Assembly: GCA_016717265.1 (NCBI GenBank)
Contig: JADKFX010000001.1
Coordinates: 62,001-126,000 of the forward strand
Origin: Saprospiraceae bacterium
Lineage (GTDB): Bacteria; Bacteroidota; Bacteroidia; Chitinophagales; Saprospiraceae
Reading direction: 5' to 3'
Length of the DNA stretch: 64,000 bases
Below, one piece after another: positions 27,514 through 36,292 of this stretch. The notes under the pieces are model-generated. The model was not told where the DNA came from. It ran no database searches and saw only the letters and a list, made by a program, of their open reading frames with translations. The position numbers and the translations under genes were made by a program. Position 1 is the stretch's first letter. Every line of letters begins with the position of its first letter.

Positions 27514-27744
27514 ATGACAAAGCAAGCTATAATTGAACGAACAGTTAAAATCATTAATCAATTACCAGAATCAAAAGCGGAAGAAATTTCGGATTTTGCT
27601 GATTTCGTAATTAAACGATACGAAGAACAATCACTTATTGGCGGTATTCAAAACATTATCTCAAGTAGTCAATCATTTGATTTCTTGAGCAAAGAAGAAG
27701 AAATTTATTCCGAAAAAGATTTAAAAAAGATTTTTAGTGAATAA
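27514..27744 (+). CDS. Putative antitoxin (partner MazF-like toxin broken)
   Basis: 76 residues. QLPESKAEEISDFADFVIKR is typical of Bacteroidota antitoxins with a DUF2281-like N-terminus, followed by an acidic tail (FLSKEEEIYSEKDLKKIF). Intact. The downstream toxin frame overlaps it by 8 bp and is frameshifted. Confidence 0.76.
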   Translation: MTKQAIIERTVKIINQLPESKAEEISDFADFVIKRYEEQSLIGGIQNIISSSQSFDFLSKEEEIYSEKDLKKIFSE

Positions 27745-28053
27745 AGGTGACTTGGTTTTAGTGTCTTATCCATTTACGAATTTAACAGGAAGTAAATTTC
27801 GTCCAGCTGTTGTACTTTATGATACTGCTTCAGACTTTACAGCTTGTTTTATCACAAGTCAAATCGAACGCAAGGGACAACAGATATCTTAATAAAAGCG
27901 AACAATTCTAATGGTCTTAAATTGGACTCATTAATTCGAACAAGTAAAATCGCTACAATTGACAAACAACTCGCTAAAGGGTTATTAGGAACACTTGAAC
28001 AATCTGAAGTAGCAGAATTAAATTCTCAACTTAGAAAATTATTTACTCTATAG
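27737..28053 (+). pseudogene. MazF/PemK-type toxin, frameshifted
   Basis: From GTG at 27737, VNKGDLVLVSYPFTNLTGSK then FRPAVVLYD is a clear MazF/PemK N-terminus. The frame stops at TAA 27890-27892 after an out-of-frame tail (ERKGQQIS). The continuing family sequence, DILIKANNSNGLKLDSLIRT then SKIATIDKQLAKGLLGTL, is in another frame and runs to 28053. The shift lies near 27870-27885. The toxin is thus broken, unless a sequencing error or frameshifting explains it. Confidence 0.82.
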
Positions 28054-28064
28054 AAAAAAACCGC

Positions 28065-28194
28065 TGGTAACATGCTATACACCCCGCCAGCAACTCTATG
28101 ATTCTCTTTTAATTTTTTTCAGTAATAAAATCTTATTCCTTACTTTTGGACACCGGACAATGGCGTGGCAGCGTGTATAGCAAATCCGTTAGGC
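28065..28194 (+). repeat. attC22 (family A variant)
   Basis: Left core TGGTAAC (CGCTGGTAAC, exact ten-base complement of the attC21 right core). Right core GTTAGGC. Arms are shorter (GCTATACACCCCGCCAGC and GCGTGGCAGCGTGTATAGC). The loop holds TACTTTTG. Confidence 0.9.
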
Positions 28195-28222
28195 CTCATT
28201 CTAAAAACTCTAAAATGATAAT

Positions 28223-28510
28223 ATGAATCGTTACCTTTGTGTAAAGGGAAAGGCTTCCAAGTTACTAGAAAAGATACTCTATGGAAAGTCTGATCATAAC
28301 ATAAAGTTCAATGAACTTTGTAACTTGCTTACAAAACTTGGATTTGAAGTTAGGATTAAAGGGAGCCACTATATTTATTACAAAGAAAGTATTCAGGAAA
28401 TTATTAATATACAAGAAATTGTTGGCCATTCGAAAGCATATCAAGTTAAACAAATAAGAGAAATTATCTTTAATTACAAATTAGAAATCCAAGAAGATGA
28501 TGAATCATAA
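28223..28510 (+). CDS. hicA: HicA-family toxin
   Basis: 95 residues. SKLLEKILYGKSDHNIKFNE, LCNLLTKLGFEVRIKGSHYI with the KGSH catalytic histidine, and YQVKQIREII match HicA (double-stranded RNA-binding-like mRNA interferase). Longer than usual at both ends. TACCTTTG inside the first codons (28236) could be a -7 box, so the true start may be further in. Overlaps hicB. Confidence 0.87.
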   Translation: MNRYLCVKGKASKLLEKILYGKSDHNIKFNELCNLLTKLGFEVRIKGSHYIYYKESIQEIINIQEIVGHSKAYQVKQIREIIFNYKLEIQEDDES

Positions 28511-28712
28511 ATATGAAATTATTATTTACTGGAGCGAAACTGATCAAACGTTTATTGCCGAAGTTCCCGAATTAGCAGGTTGTAAATCGGACGGAAAAAC
28601 ATATCAAGAAGCCATATCCAATGTTCAAATTGTAATTGATGAATGGATTGAAACAGCCAATTCTATAGGAAGGCCAATTCCAACTCCCAAAGGAAAATTG
28701 ATGTACGCATAA
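28500..28712 (+). CDS. hicB: HicB-family antitoxin
   Basis: 70 residues. YEIIIYWSETDQTFIAEVPE then LAGCKSDGKTYQEAISNVQI is the HicB partial RNase H-like fold. The DNA-binding tail is absent, as in short HicB proteins. The ATG at 28497 is an alternative start. It overlaps the end of hicA by 11 bp (toxin-first order, normal for hicAB). Confidence 0.88.
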   Translation: MNHKYEIIIYWSETDQTFIAEVPELAGCKSDGKTYQEAISNVQIVIDEWIETANSIGRPIPTPKGKLMYA

Positions 28713-28730
28713 AAAGTAAAGAAGAACGAG

Positions 28731-28866
28731 GCATAACACTGCACACACGCTACCCCGCCAAGCATCTAAATCATTCTCTTTTAATTTTTTTGGAAATAAA
28801 TATTTAAGTTACTATTTTTGACTGCTAATGAATTGGCGGGGCAGCGTGTATACTAATCCGTTAAGC
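28731..28866 (+). repeat. attC23 (family A)
   Basis: Left core GCATAAC (GAGGCATAAC, one mismatch to the complement of the attC22 right core). Right core GTTAAGC. Variant arms (GCACACACGCTACCCCGCC and GGCGGGGCAGCGTGTATAC). The loop holds TATTTTTG. Confidence 0.9.
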
Positions 28867-28887
28867 GTCATATAAAATAAGAACCCA

Positions 28888-29934
28888 ATGAGAAAAAAGA
28901 ATGCACCATTTCACGGAATAGAATTGTTTACAGGAATTGCGCTATGTTTTATTCTGACTTCGTGTAATGGGCAAGCGAATAATGGTGATAAACAAAACAT
29001 AATAAAAGAAACAATTCAATCTCCGGATTCACATAAACAGATAAGTCAGGTTGTGAGAATGATGTATCAGGATAGCAAAGGTAATCTTTGGTTTGGAGCG
29101 GAAGGGGGAGCGTTTAGATATGATGGCGATTCGTTAATTCATATGGATAGCATTAGAAGCGAATCAGGCGGAAGAGTAACAATTAAAGACATTGCAGAAG
29201 ATAAAGATGGGACTATTTGGATTGGACATACTGATGGTATTAGCAGTATTGTTGGTACATTAGTAACCAATTATTACGAATCAGATGGCGTAACAAGCAA
29301 TGATGTCTGGTGCATTGAGACGGATATCAATGGTAATGTTTGGGTTGGGACAATAGAAGGCACTTGCATATTTGATGGAAAAAGGTTCACTAAATTCGAC
29401 CTCCCCGAAGGGAAGATAGATACAACTGTTGGTTTATCAAGTACAAAAATGATTCATAGTATACTTGAAGATAGAAAGGGAACAATATGGTTTTGTACCA
29501 ATGCAGGTCTATTTTCCAATACTAATAACAGGTTAATGAATGTTTCTGACAAGGTTGGTATTCCCACCAATTTTGTAAGCAAAATAGTTGAAGACAAAAA
29601 AGGGGGATTCTGGGTTTCTACTTCAGTTGGACTTTTTCATCTCAAAGGAGATACACTTACCAATATTACCGAAAAGCATTTTGGCGAGAGTAAAGGAACA
29701 GGCAGTATAATTGTGGATTTTAAGGGTGATATTTGGTTTAATTGCTCACGTAGTATATACAGATTAAGTGGTGAGAAACTAACTGAATTTCGAATAGAAA
29801 AAGGAAATTATGGTCCGCTGACTTTTCAAATTTACGAAGACCAGCAGAAGCGACTTTGGTTTGTGGGGTTTGGAGGAGCATATCGTTTTGAAAATGACAG
29901 ATTTATAAATATTACACAAAATGGACCTTGGTAA
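28888..29934 (+). CDS. Lipoprotein beta-propeller (Reg_prop repeats), paralogue 2
   Basis: 348 residues. Lipobox LTSCNGQ, then repeats such as YQDSKGNLWFGAEGGAFRYD, EDKDGTIWIGHTDGI and EDRKGTIWFCTNAGLFSN. The C-terminal repeats are more diverged than in the paralogue at 21000. No kinase domain follows. Single-gene cassette. Confidence 0.84.
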   Translation: MRKKNAPFHGIELFTGIALCFILTSCNGQANNGDKQNIIKETIQSPDSHKQISQVVRMMYQDSKGNLWFGAEGGAFRYDGDSLIHMDSIRSESGGRVTIKDIAEDKDGTIWIGHTDGISSIVGTLVTNYYESDGVTSNDVWCIETDINGNVWVGTIEGTCIFDGKRFTKFDLPEGKIDTTVGLSSTKMIHSILEDRKGTIWFCTNAGLFSNTNNRLMNVSDKVGIPTNFVSKIVEDKKGGFWVSTSVGLFHLKGDTLTNITEKHFGESKGTGSIIVDFKGDIWFNCSRSIYRLSGEKLTEFRIEKGNYGPLTFQIYEDQQKRLWFVGFGGAYRFENDRFINITQNGPW

Positions 29935-29945
29935 AAAATACGAAC

Positions 29946-30104
29946 GCATAACAACACCTACAAGAAATTGGCGGTTCAGTGGTTATATGAAGCCTTTTGC
30001 TTCGTATCAAGTGCAGTGCTGGCAAACAGTTTTCGTCTCACCCGCCTGAATGGCGCAGTCGGGCAGGGAAATCGCCAACTTCTTGTAGCTGTAAAACGTT
30101 CGAT
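29946..30104 (+). repeat. attC24 (family B) carrying a palindromic insert
   Basis: Left core GCATAAC (one mismatch to the attC23 complement). Right core GTTCGAT, which pairs exactly with attC25. Arms CACCTACAAGAAATTGGCGG and CGCCAACTTCTTGTAGCTG. A CCCGCCTG...CAGTCGGGCAGG element (30041-30067) sits in the loop and lengthens the site to 159 bp. Confidence 0.88.
30041..30067 (+). repeat. Small GC-rich palindromic element, variant copy
   Basis: CCCGCCTG, a 7-base interruption, then CAGTCGGGCAGG. Same element as the 20-bp copies at 48458 (opposite strand) and 60807. It is far more GC-rich than its surroundings. Confidence 0.7.
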
Positions 30105-30139
30105 GAAACTGAAAAGGAAAAAATATAATAATAAATAAA

Positions 30140-30775
30140 ATGGATAATGCAGCAAAATGGGGGCTGATTGCGACTCTAATAGGGGTAATAATTGCAGTAC
30201 TTGCTTTATTAAGAGATTTGGTTGACTTTAAAGTGCAGCCATATGATACAAACCCAATTGTTGCAACAACAACTAAACAAATAGAAAAAGATACGTCAAG
30301 AGAAGATAGAAAGCAACATGCCCCAGAAGAAAATAATATTCAAAGTTGCACATTTGAATTACTCAAAGGTTTAGAAGATAGTAGTGAAATTGAATTAAGC
30401 GTAAAGTTGGAAGGGAAACACTCGGATCAGTTTACAAGTATGCTAAAGCAAGAATTAGAAAATAAAATCGCCAGATATATTCCCGATAAGTCAATTACTT
30501 TGAATACTTCAGGAAGTGCAAAATCAAAAGCAAGTGATAAAAAATATTATTTTTTACTTGGCAATTTTAATGTGACCTTTAAATCAACCGCAGAAGTTGC
30601 ACCAGAAATTGGGCAAATTAATTTAATCACAGGCAGTTCAACTGGTGGTTTTGTTCTCTACAAAGCCTCGATAAAAAACCGGATTTCCAATTGCCCAGTT
30701 TTTTTAAATTTGGCAGGGATAGATAAAAAGGAAATCACGAATAATTTAATCACTTCAATTTTTAAAAACATATAA
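30140..30775 (+). CDS. Uncharacterised membrane-anchored protein
   Basis: 211 residues. One N-terminal membrane helix (LIATLIGVIIAVLALLRDLV), then a soluble region (LEDSSEIELSVKLEGKHSDQ, SKASDKKYYFLLGNFNVTFK). Two bases separate it from the FlgO/CsgG-like gene downstream, so they probably form an operon in one cassette. No family is recognised. Confidence 0.75.
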   Translation: MDNAAKWGLIATLIGVIIAVLALLRDLVDFKVQPYDTNPIVATTTKQIEKDTSREDRKQHAPEENNIQSCTFELLKGLEDSSEIELSVKLEGKHSDQFTSMLKQELENKIARYIPDKSITLNTSGSAKSKASDKKYYFLLGNFNVTFKSTAEVAPEIGQINLITGSSTGGFVLYKASIKNRISNCPVFLNLAGIDKKEITNNLITSIFKNI

Positions 30776-30777
30776 CA

Positions 30778-31365
30778 ATGCCAAATTTGACAACAATTTC
30801 TAAACTCTTAATAGTATCGTCGATACTAGGCGGTGGTTATTTTGCAATCCGATATGCTATGTGTGGCTCAAAGAAAGAAGAGCCAAAATACGAAGTGTCT
30901 AAAAAAATCAGTAACTATGACAATGCAAAAGATGAAATAAAAGATGCAATAGGTCAATCTCTCTCAAATAGAGCCATAAATACAATACTAATTGCCGACT
31001 ACCTAAATTTAGACAATGAACAGGATAAATTTGGAAGTTATCTAGCAGAAGATTGTTCTGCACTATTTAGCAGAAAATCCAATTCATTTAGAGTCATTGA
31101 AAGGTCAAGGTTGAATTTGCTCCTTCAAGAGCAAAAATTAAAGGCAGCTGGGCTTTTAGACCAAAAGACAGTAAGCGAGTTGGGTAAAATAATTGGTGTT
31201 GAAGCAGTTATCACAGGAAAATACCAAGTTGTGGGCGATTTTCTAAAACTATGGATAAAGGTCATTGATATTGAAAGGTCAGAATTGATATTGACAAAGG
31301 AAGTGAAAATCCCAATTGAAGGAGAATTAAAGGATGCATCTAAATTAAACACTTGGTGGAAATAA
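30778..31365 (+). CDS. FlgO/CsgG-like domain protein
   Basis: 195 residues. N-terminal hydrophobic segment (LLIVSSILGGGYFAIRYAMC). The soluble part, FRVIERSRLNLLLQEQKLKA, LLDQKTVSELGKIIGVEAVI then TGKYQVVGDFLKLWIKVIDI, matches the FlgO/CsgG-type fold of envelope proteins. It probably acts at the cell envelope with the protein encoded just upstream. Confidence 0.8.
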   Translation: MPNLTTISKLLIVSSILGGGYFAIRYAMCGSKKEEPKYEVSKKISNYDNAKDEIKDAIGQSLSNRAINTILIADYLNLDNEQDKFGSYLAEDCSALFSRKSNSFRVIERSRLNLLLQEQKLKAAGLLDQKTVSELGKIIGVEAVITGKYQVVGDFLKLWIKVIDIERSELILTKEVKIPIEGELKDASKLNTWWK

Positions 31366-31374
31366 ATGAATTTC

Positions 31375-31462
31375 ATCGAACAACAGCTTGCTGTCCATGC
31401 CGCCAAACAGCCAGACCGCAAACCCTACACCCGGCGCCACGGCAGCAATCCACCCGTTAGCC
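31375..31462 (+). repeat. attC25 (short, unique family)
   Basis: Left core ATCGAAC (TTCATCGAAC, exact ten-base complement of the attC24 right core). Right core GTTAGCC. Only 88 bp, GC-rich, with arms near TTGCTGTCCATGCCGCC and GGCGCCACGGCAGCAA. Unlike all other sites here. Confidence 0.82.
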
Positions 31463-31504
31463 CACATTTATAATGAGATTCAAGATAACCAATAAATAAA
31501 TACT

Positions 31505-32329
31505 ATGATAAAATATTTAATCGCATCTTTCAGAAGAAAAATAGCAAGAAGATTTACAAAAAAATATCCAACACGGATAGACAATTTTAATATAAAAGGT
31601 TATGGTAGCGTCCAATTTGTTAATTGGGAAAATCCACTAGTCAAACCCAAAGAAATTTTACTGAGCAGCATTGAGTTTTTTAAAAAATTTATTAAAGAAG
31701 GTGATTTAGCAATTGATATTGGTGCTAATATAGGACACATGACAACTGAAATATCATTAGCTGCAGGGAAAAAAGGGATTACTTTGGCATTTGACCCGAA
31801 TCCATTTGTTTATGAGATTCTTTTAAAAAATTCAAAGCTTAATCCTGAATTAACAAACATCCACACCTTCAACTATGCAATATCGGAACAAGAAGAAAAT
31901 TTTTATTACAATTCTTCGGAAGCATCATTTAATAATGGTGGAATTTCTAAAGAAAAGAAAAACAGACACGGGAAATATTCTTTAGATACAAAAATCAAAG
32001 GCATTAGACTAGAAGATTTTATTTTAAAATCGTATTCGGATTCAATTTCAAAACTCAGATTAATAAAAATAGACACCGAAGGTTATGACAAGGAAATAAT
32101 AAAATCCATTTCAAACTTATTGGACAAATACAAGCCAGTGGTTATTACAGAATGTTTTGGAAAATCAAATGCCGTAGAACGATATGAACAATTTGAGTTA
32201 TTAAAATCAAAAGGATATTCCCTCTATTACTTTTCTGGGTTTGATGTAAATGCAAAAATAATTCCTATAGAAACAAAGGAGAATATGTTGAATTGGAAAC
32301 ATTTTGATTTGTATGCTATTAATGAATAA
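31505..32329 (+). CDS. FkbM-family SAM-dependent methyltransferase
   Basis: 274 residues. GDLAIDIGANIGHMTTEISL is the SAM-binding motif I, followed by LAFDPNPFVYEILLKN (motif II) and LIKIDTEGYDKEIIKSI, the FkbM hallmark IDxEG. Cytoplasmic. FkbM proteins O-methylate sugars or natural products. The substrate is unknown. Single-gene cassette between the odd attC25 and attC26. Confidence 0.92.
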   Translation: MIKYLIASFRRKIARRFTKKYPTRIDNFNIKGYGSVQFVNWENPLVKPKEILLSSIEFFKKFIKEGDLAIDIGANIGHMTTEISLAAGKKGITLAFDPNPFVYEILLKNSKLNPELTNIHTFNYAISEQEENFYYNSSEASFNNGGISKEKKNRHGKYSLDTKIKGIRLEDFILKSYSDSISKLRLIKIDTEGYDKEIIKSISNLLDKYKPVVITECFGKSNAVERYEQFELLKSKGYSLYYFSGFDVNAKIIPIETKENMLNWKHFDLYAINE

Positions 32330-32364
32330 AACATAGTAATTCTTGCTTATGACAAATAAACGAG

Positions 32365-32496
32365 GGCTAACACATGGCAAGCACAAAAAGCACATTTAGG
32401 TTCGTATGAAACATTTTAGTAGTTTTGAGCTTCATGGTTTCGTAGAAGGATTTTTAGGTTGAAATGCTTTCTGCGCCTGCCATGGGAACGTTATGA
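32365..32496 (+). repeat. attC26 (family B-like)
   Basis: Left core GGCTAAC (GGGCTAAC, exact complement of the attC25 right core). Right core GTTATGA. Outer arms CATGGCAAGC and GCGCCTGCCATG. Confidence 0.87.
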
Positions 32497-32553
32497 GCGA
32501 GCTCAAATAGAAAGTAATTATTTAGTATCTTCGCACTAAATAAAATAATATTT

Positions 32554-32727
32554 ATGAAACGTGATAAAGTAATCGAATCAATTAAAGAACTCCCACAAGA
32601 ATTTGAATTAGAAACACTTATAGAAAGGCTAATTTTTATTGAAAAAGTTGAACAAGGTTTAAAACAAATAGATGAGGGAAAAACTATTTCTCATGAACAA
32701 GTAGCAGAAATAGCGAAGAAATGGTAA
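32554..32727 (+). CDS. Small antitoxin of RelE/ParE pair
   Basis: 57 residues (MKRDKVIESIKELPQEFELE, then LIERLIFIEKVEQGLKQIDE, ending VAEIAKKW). Related in layout to the antitoxin at 47674 (LPEDVTLDQ.LD..M..DKIEEGL). Overlaps the toxin start by 7 bp. A -7-like TATCTTCG lies 21 bp upstream (32526-32533). Confidence 0.78.
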   Translation: MKRDKVIESIKELPQEFELETLIERLIFIEKVEQGLKQIDEGKTISHEQVAEIAKKW

Positions 32728-33020
32728 AAATCGTTTGGACTGAATTAGCCTTAGAAGACTTAAAAATAATTCACAATTATATTGCACAAGATTCAACCTC
32801 TTACGCAAGTAGATTTATAGATAAACTTTTGGCAAGAGTAAAGCAATTAGAAACATTTCCGAAATCAGGAAGAGTTGTTCCAGAATTTGGTATTGATAGT
32901 ATAAGAGAATTAATTGAAGGTAACTATAGAATTGTTTACAGGGTAAATAGTGAAGCTGTTTATATTGCCAGAGTTCAACATTCAGCCATGATTTTGATCG
33001 ACATCCAAAAAGCCCGCTGA
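32721..33020 (+). CDS. RelE/ParE-family toxin
   Basis: 99 residues. IVWTELALEDLKIIHNYIAQ at the N-terminus, FPKSGRVVPEFGIDSIRELI, then EGNYRIVYRV and VARVQHSAMILID-like ending are diagnostic of the ParE/RelE plasmid-stabilisation family. Intact, with its antitoxin overlapping just upstream. Confidence 0.9.
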   Translation: MVKIVWTELALEDLKIIHNYIAQDSTSYASRFIDKLLARVKQLETFPKSGRVVPEFGIDSIRELIEGNYRIVYRVNSEAVYIARVQHSAMILIDIQKAR

Positions 33021-33156
33021 TAACACGGCATTGACTCTACACCGCCATGCATCAAAAATCATTCACTTTTAATTTTTTCCGGTAATGACAAATTAATTTT
33101 TTAGTTTTGGCTGCTAATGATTTGGCAGAGCAGCGTCTATGCCAAATCCGTTATGC
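33018..33156 (+). repeat. attC27 (family A)
   Basis: Left core TGATAAC (GCTGATAAC, one mismatch to the complement of the attC26 right core). It overlaps the toxin stop codon. Right core GTTATGC. The loop holds TAGTTTTG. Two arm changes (GGCATTGACT, GGCAGAGCAG). Confidence 0.91.
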
Positions 33157-33230
33157 GTAATGCTTGGGCGACAACGAAGCATCAAACAGCGTAAATGAAA
33201 TTAACATTGACGAACTAAATTTAAAATAAT

Positions 33231-34028
33231 ATGATACAAACATTAGCAGACGTCCAACCAATTTTGCTATTGACATTGCTCATAGTGATGTATAGCATTG
33301 AAAGTTTCAGACCTTATCTTGCAAAACCAGCTAATAAAAAACAACACGACATTCACAATTTTATTCTAACATTTATATCAATTGTGGTCAATGCGTTGGT
33401 TGGTGCTGTAGTTGTTTTCACTGTTGTTTACACAGCCGACCAGCAATTGGGACTTTTTAATCAGATTAAACTACCGAGCGTTGTTGAAATAATAGCAAGT
33501 GTATTACTCATAGACTTTGGTAGTTATTGCAACCATCATTTATTACATAAAATTCCTTTCTTATGGCGGTTTCACAGGGTGCATCATTCTGACCTCAATC
33601 TAAACACTTCCTCATCGTTGCGGTTCCACCCTTTTGAAGTTATATATTCTCAGGGAATTTATTTCTGTGTTGCTATTCTTCTCCTTGGAGTATCAATGAC
33701 ATCCTTTGTTATATATGGAACTCTGGGACTTGTTTTTGTCATTATCCAACACAGCAATACCAAATTTCCGGATTGGATTGAAAAATATGGTCGTTACATT
33801 TTCTCCACCCCAGGATGGCATAAAATTCATCATTCTGACGAACAAAAATTTACGGATAGTCATTTTGGAGATGTCTTTACTTTTTGGGACAGAATATTTG
33901 GAACATGGCACAAAGTAAACCCTGACGAAATAAATTATGGTTTGAAAGAATTTGACAACTCCGAAAAACAGAAAGCAGGTTTTCTTCTTCGCTCACCCTT
34001 TATTGATGTTACAAAAGTTATAAAGTAG
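33231..34028 (+). CDS. Sterol desaturase/fatty-acid hydroxylase superfamily membrane protein
   Basis: 265 residues. Four or more membrane helices (LADVQPILLLTLLIVMYSIE; NFILTFISIVVNALVGAVVV; FCVAILLLGVSMTSFVIYGT). Histidine clusters NHHLLHK, RFHRVHHSD and HKIHHSD are the di-iron ligands of the family. Predicted to hydroxylate or desaturate a lipid at the membrane. Single-gene cassette. Confidence 0.92.
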   Translation: MIQTLADVQPILLLTLLIVMYSIESFRPYLAKPANKKQHDIHNFILTFISIVVNALVGAVVVFTVVYTADQQLGLFNQIKLPSVVEIIASVLLIDFGSYCNHHLLHKIPFLWRFHRVHHSDLNLNTSSSLRFHPFEVIYSQGIYFCVAILLLGVSMTSFVIYGTLGLVFVIIQHSNTKFPDWIEKYGRYIFSTPGWHKIHHSDEQKFTDSHFGDVFTFWDRIFGTWHKVNPDEINYGLKEFDNSEKQKAGFLLRSPFIDVTKVIK

Positions 34029-34071
34029 GAAATTTCTGACGTAATATCAAGCTTGAGAGATTAGCACGAAC

Positions 34072-34203
34072 GCATAACAAGGGGTTTGCGATAGCGGGGG
34101 TTCCGTGCTCCGCAGACACATTTGTGCAAGGTGGAAGTTCAGTTCTCCGAACAAAGTTTAGTGCTAAAACTCCCCGCCATCGCAAACCCTCAAAACGTTA
34201 TGT
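34072..34203 (+). repeat. attC28 (family B)
   Basis: Left core GCATAAC (ACGCATAAC, exact complement of the attC27 right core). Right core GTTATGT. The centre is nearly identical to attC7 and attC29. Confidence 0.93.
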
Positions 34204-34244
34204 GTAACCATATGACAACAGTGCATACCTTGAACAGACCGACA

Positions 34245-35330
34245 ATGCAGTTAAAAACACTCTTATTTTTTAGCATACTGACCATATTGACATCGTGTAA
34301 CGGACAGACAAAAAATAACGCATCAAACACAGACGATTTAAGTAAACATATTGCACAAGGCGACACTGTAAATAAACTTGGCGACCATTTATGGTATGTG
34401 TTTCAAGACACAAAAAGCAACTATTGGTTTAGTAGTAATGGCGAAGGTGTGTATCGTTATGACGGAAATACAATTGTCAATTTTACAACAAAACACGGAC
34501 TTGCCAATGACACCATAAGACAAATTCAAGAAGACAAATTTGGCAATATATTTATTTCAACCTTCAGTGGTATCAACAAATTTGACGGAAAGACCTTTAC
34601 TACTTTGCAACCAATCAAAAGCAAAGAATGGAAATTAGAACCCAATGATTTGTGGTTTTATATATTGGGCAAAAAGAATGAAGGTGCTTATCGCTACGAT
34701 GGAAACAAATTATATAATTTGGAGTTTCCAAAACACTATCTCCACGATGAAATTTATCCACGAGTTGTAAATTCGTTTTTTAGTCCTTACGAAGTGTATT
34801 CAATTTATAAAGACCGAAAAGGTGCAATGTGGTTTGGCACTTCCGTTTTCGGGGCTTGTCGTTTTGATGGAAAATCTATTAAATGGATGTATGAGAACAA
34901 CTTAACTATTACTCCAAGTGGTGGCACTTTTGGTATTCGCTCAATTTATGAAGATAAAAAAGGGGAATTTTGGTTATGTAACACTTGGCACAAGTATATT
35001 TTTGATTTTGGAAAGACAACCAAAAGCGACCGACTTCAATACCAAAAAACAAAGGGTATTGGAAACAAGCAAATTTTTGGTGGCGATGAATACGTTTATT
35101 ATTCCCACATTGTAGAAGACAACAATGGAAACATTTGGTTGACGACTTGGGGGAAAGGAGTTTATAAATATGACGGAAAAGACATTACAAATTATCCAGT
35201 AAAAGACGGTTCAAATGACGTGAATTTAATATCCATGTATAAGGACAATCAAGGCAACTTATGGCTTGGGACACCTGACAACGGAACATTTAAATTCAAC
35301 GGAAACACATTTGAAAAATTTAAGCAATGA
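34245..35330 (+). CDS. Lipoprotein beta-propeller (Reg_prop repeats), paralogue 3
   Basis: 361 residues. The ATG at 34245 starts the signal peptide (MQLKTLLFFSILTILTSCNG). In-frame codons further upstream belong to attC28. Repeats such as FQDTKSNYWFSSNGEGVYRY, YKDRKGAMWFGTSVFGACRF and YKDNQGNLWLGTPDNGTFKF. Closest in this window to the paralogue at 40219. Confidence 0.85.
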   Translation: MQLKTLLFFSILTILTSCNGQTKNNASNTDDLSKHIAQGDTVNKLGDHLWYVFQDTKSNYWFSSNGEGVYRYDGNTIVNFTTKHGLANDTIRQIQEDKFGNIFISTFSGINKFDGKTFTTLQPIKSKEWKLEPNDLWFYILGKKNEGAYRYDGNKLYNLEFPKHYLHDEIYPRVVNSFFSPYEVYSIYKDRKGAMWFGTSVFGACRFDGKSIKWMYENNLTITPSGGTFGIRSIYEDKKGEFWLCNTWHKYIFDFGKTTKSDRLQYQKTKGIGNKQIFGGDEYVYYSHIVEDNNGNIWLTTWGKGVYKYDGKDITNYPVKDGSNDVNLISMYKDNQGNLWLGTPDNGTFKFNGNTFEKFKQ

Positions 35331-35349
35331 AGACAGAAAGAAAGGCTAC

Positions 35350-35481
35350 ACATAACAGCACATTTGCAATAGGCGGGGTTTCGTGCTCCGCAGACACATT
35401 TGTGCAAGGTGGAGGTTCAGTTCTCCGAATGAAGTTTAGTGCTAAAACTCCCCGCCATCGCAAACCCCCAAAACGTTGGCT
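35350..35481 (+). repeat. attC29 (family B)
   Basis: Left core ACATAAC (TACACATAAC, exact complement of the attC28 right core). Right core GTTGGCT. Confidence 0.93.
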
Positions 35482-35509
35482 GCAATTGTATTCGATACAC
35501 TCGTAAACT

Positions 35510-36097
35510 ATGACAGAAAAACAAATTGGGAGAGTAAGAAACAAGATAGACAAATACAAAAAAGCACTTGCTGCAGATAAAAAACTTTGGGGTGGATTTT
35601 ATCATGATGGACAAGGGATTAGATATGTAATTCCTGAGCAATTTTTAAAAATAAAGGACTACAAAGGCTGTTTGAGATACTTCAATTGGTTTGAAAAAAA
35701 CTTTCCAGACGATAGTTGTTACCCAATTTTTTTGTTTGAGTGGACTTTTACTTTATTTAAGTGTGGTAAATTAGTTGACGCTGAAAAGAAAGCCCATAGA
35801 ACATTTTTTTCAAACACATATTTGTTCGATAAATTTCTTGCGAAGGAGCCTTTGCATCTAAACAAAAACGAAAGTTCAAATTGGGAATTAGAGTCATTAG
35901 TTCAATATTTTAGTTACACGAATAAAGAAACAGAATTTTCAGATTTTGGAGATTGGGTTGAAACAATTTTACAAAGTAGAATATTTTTGGACAAAGCAAA
36001 CGAGTTTGTAGAACTTGAGAGGCAACTGAAAATTGAGCCAGTAGGAAAACGAAGAACAGAAATTGTAAATCGTTTATCAAGACTTAAATATGAATAG
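35510..36097 (+). CDS. Uncharacterised cytoplasmic protein, possibly TPR-like
   Basis: 195 residues with no signal or membrane segment. DGQGIRYVIPEQFLKIKDYK, GCLRYFNWFEKNFPDDSCYP and FLFEWTFTLFKCGKLVDAEK have the spacing of helical hairpins. I cannot name the family. Single-gene cassette. Confidence 0.75.
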   Translation: MTEKQIGRVRNKIDKYKKALAADKKLWGGFYHDGQGIRYVIPEQFLKIKDYKGCLRYFNWFEKNFPDDSCYPIFLFEWTFTLFKCGKLVDAEKKAHRTFFSNTYLFDKFLAKEPLHLNKNESSNWELESLVQYFSYTNKETEFSDFGDWVETILQSRIFLDKANEFVELERQLKIEPVGKRRTEIVNRLSRLKYE

Positions 36098-36116
36098 TGC
36101 GAAGAAGAGCAACTAC

Positions 36117-36242
36117 AGCCAATAATGTATTGCCTCCATGCCAGTGATGCATTTAACTTTCACGCTCAGCAGAAAATATTTACCTTAGCTTTTGTATGGC
36201 AGCCGCGGGAAGTGGCACGGCGTCTATGCGGACACGTTAGCA
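36117..36242 (+). repeat. attC30 (family A, degenerate)
   Basis: Left core AGCCAAT, so the invariant AAC has become AAT. It otherwise complements the attC29 right core. Arms are eroded (TATTGCCTCCATGCC and GGCACGGCGTCTATGC). Right core GTTAGCA. Probably weak or dead. Confidence 0.75.
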
Positions 36243-36292
36243 ACAATTTGAGAAATGTTAATTATTATTTTTTACAAAAAAAGCATTCGTAT

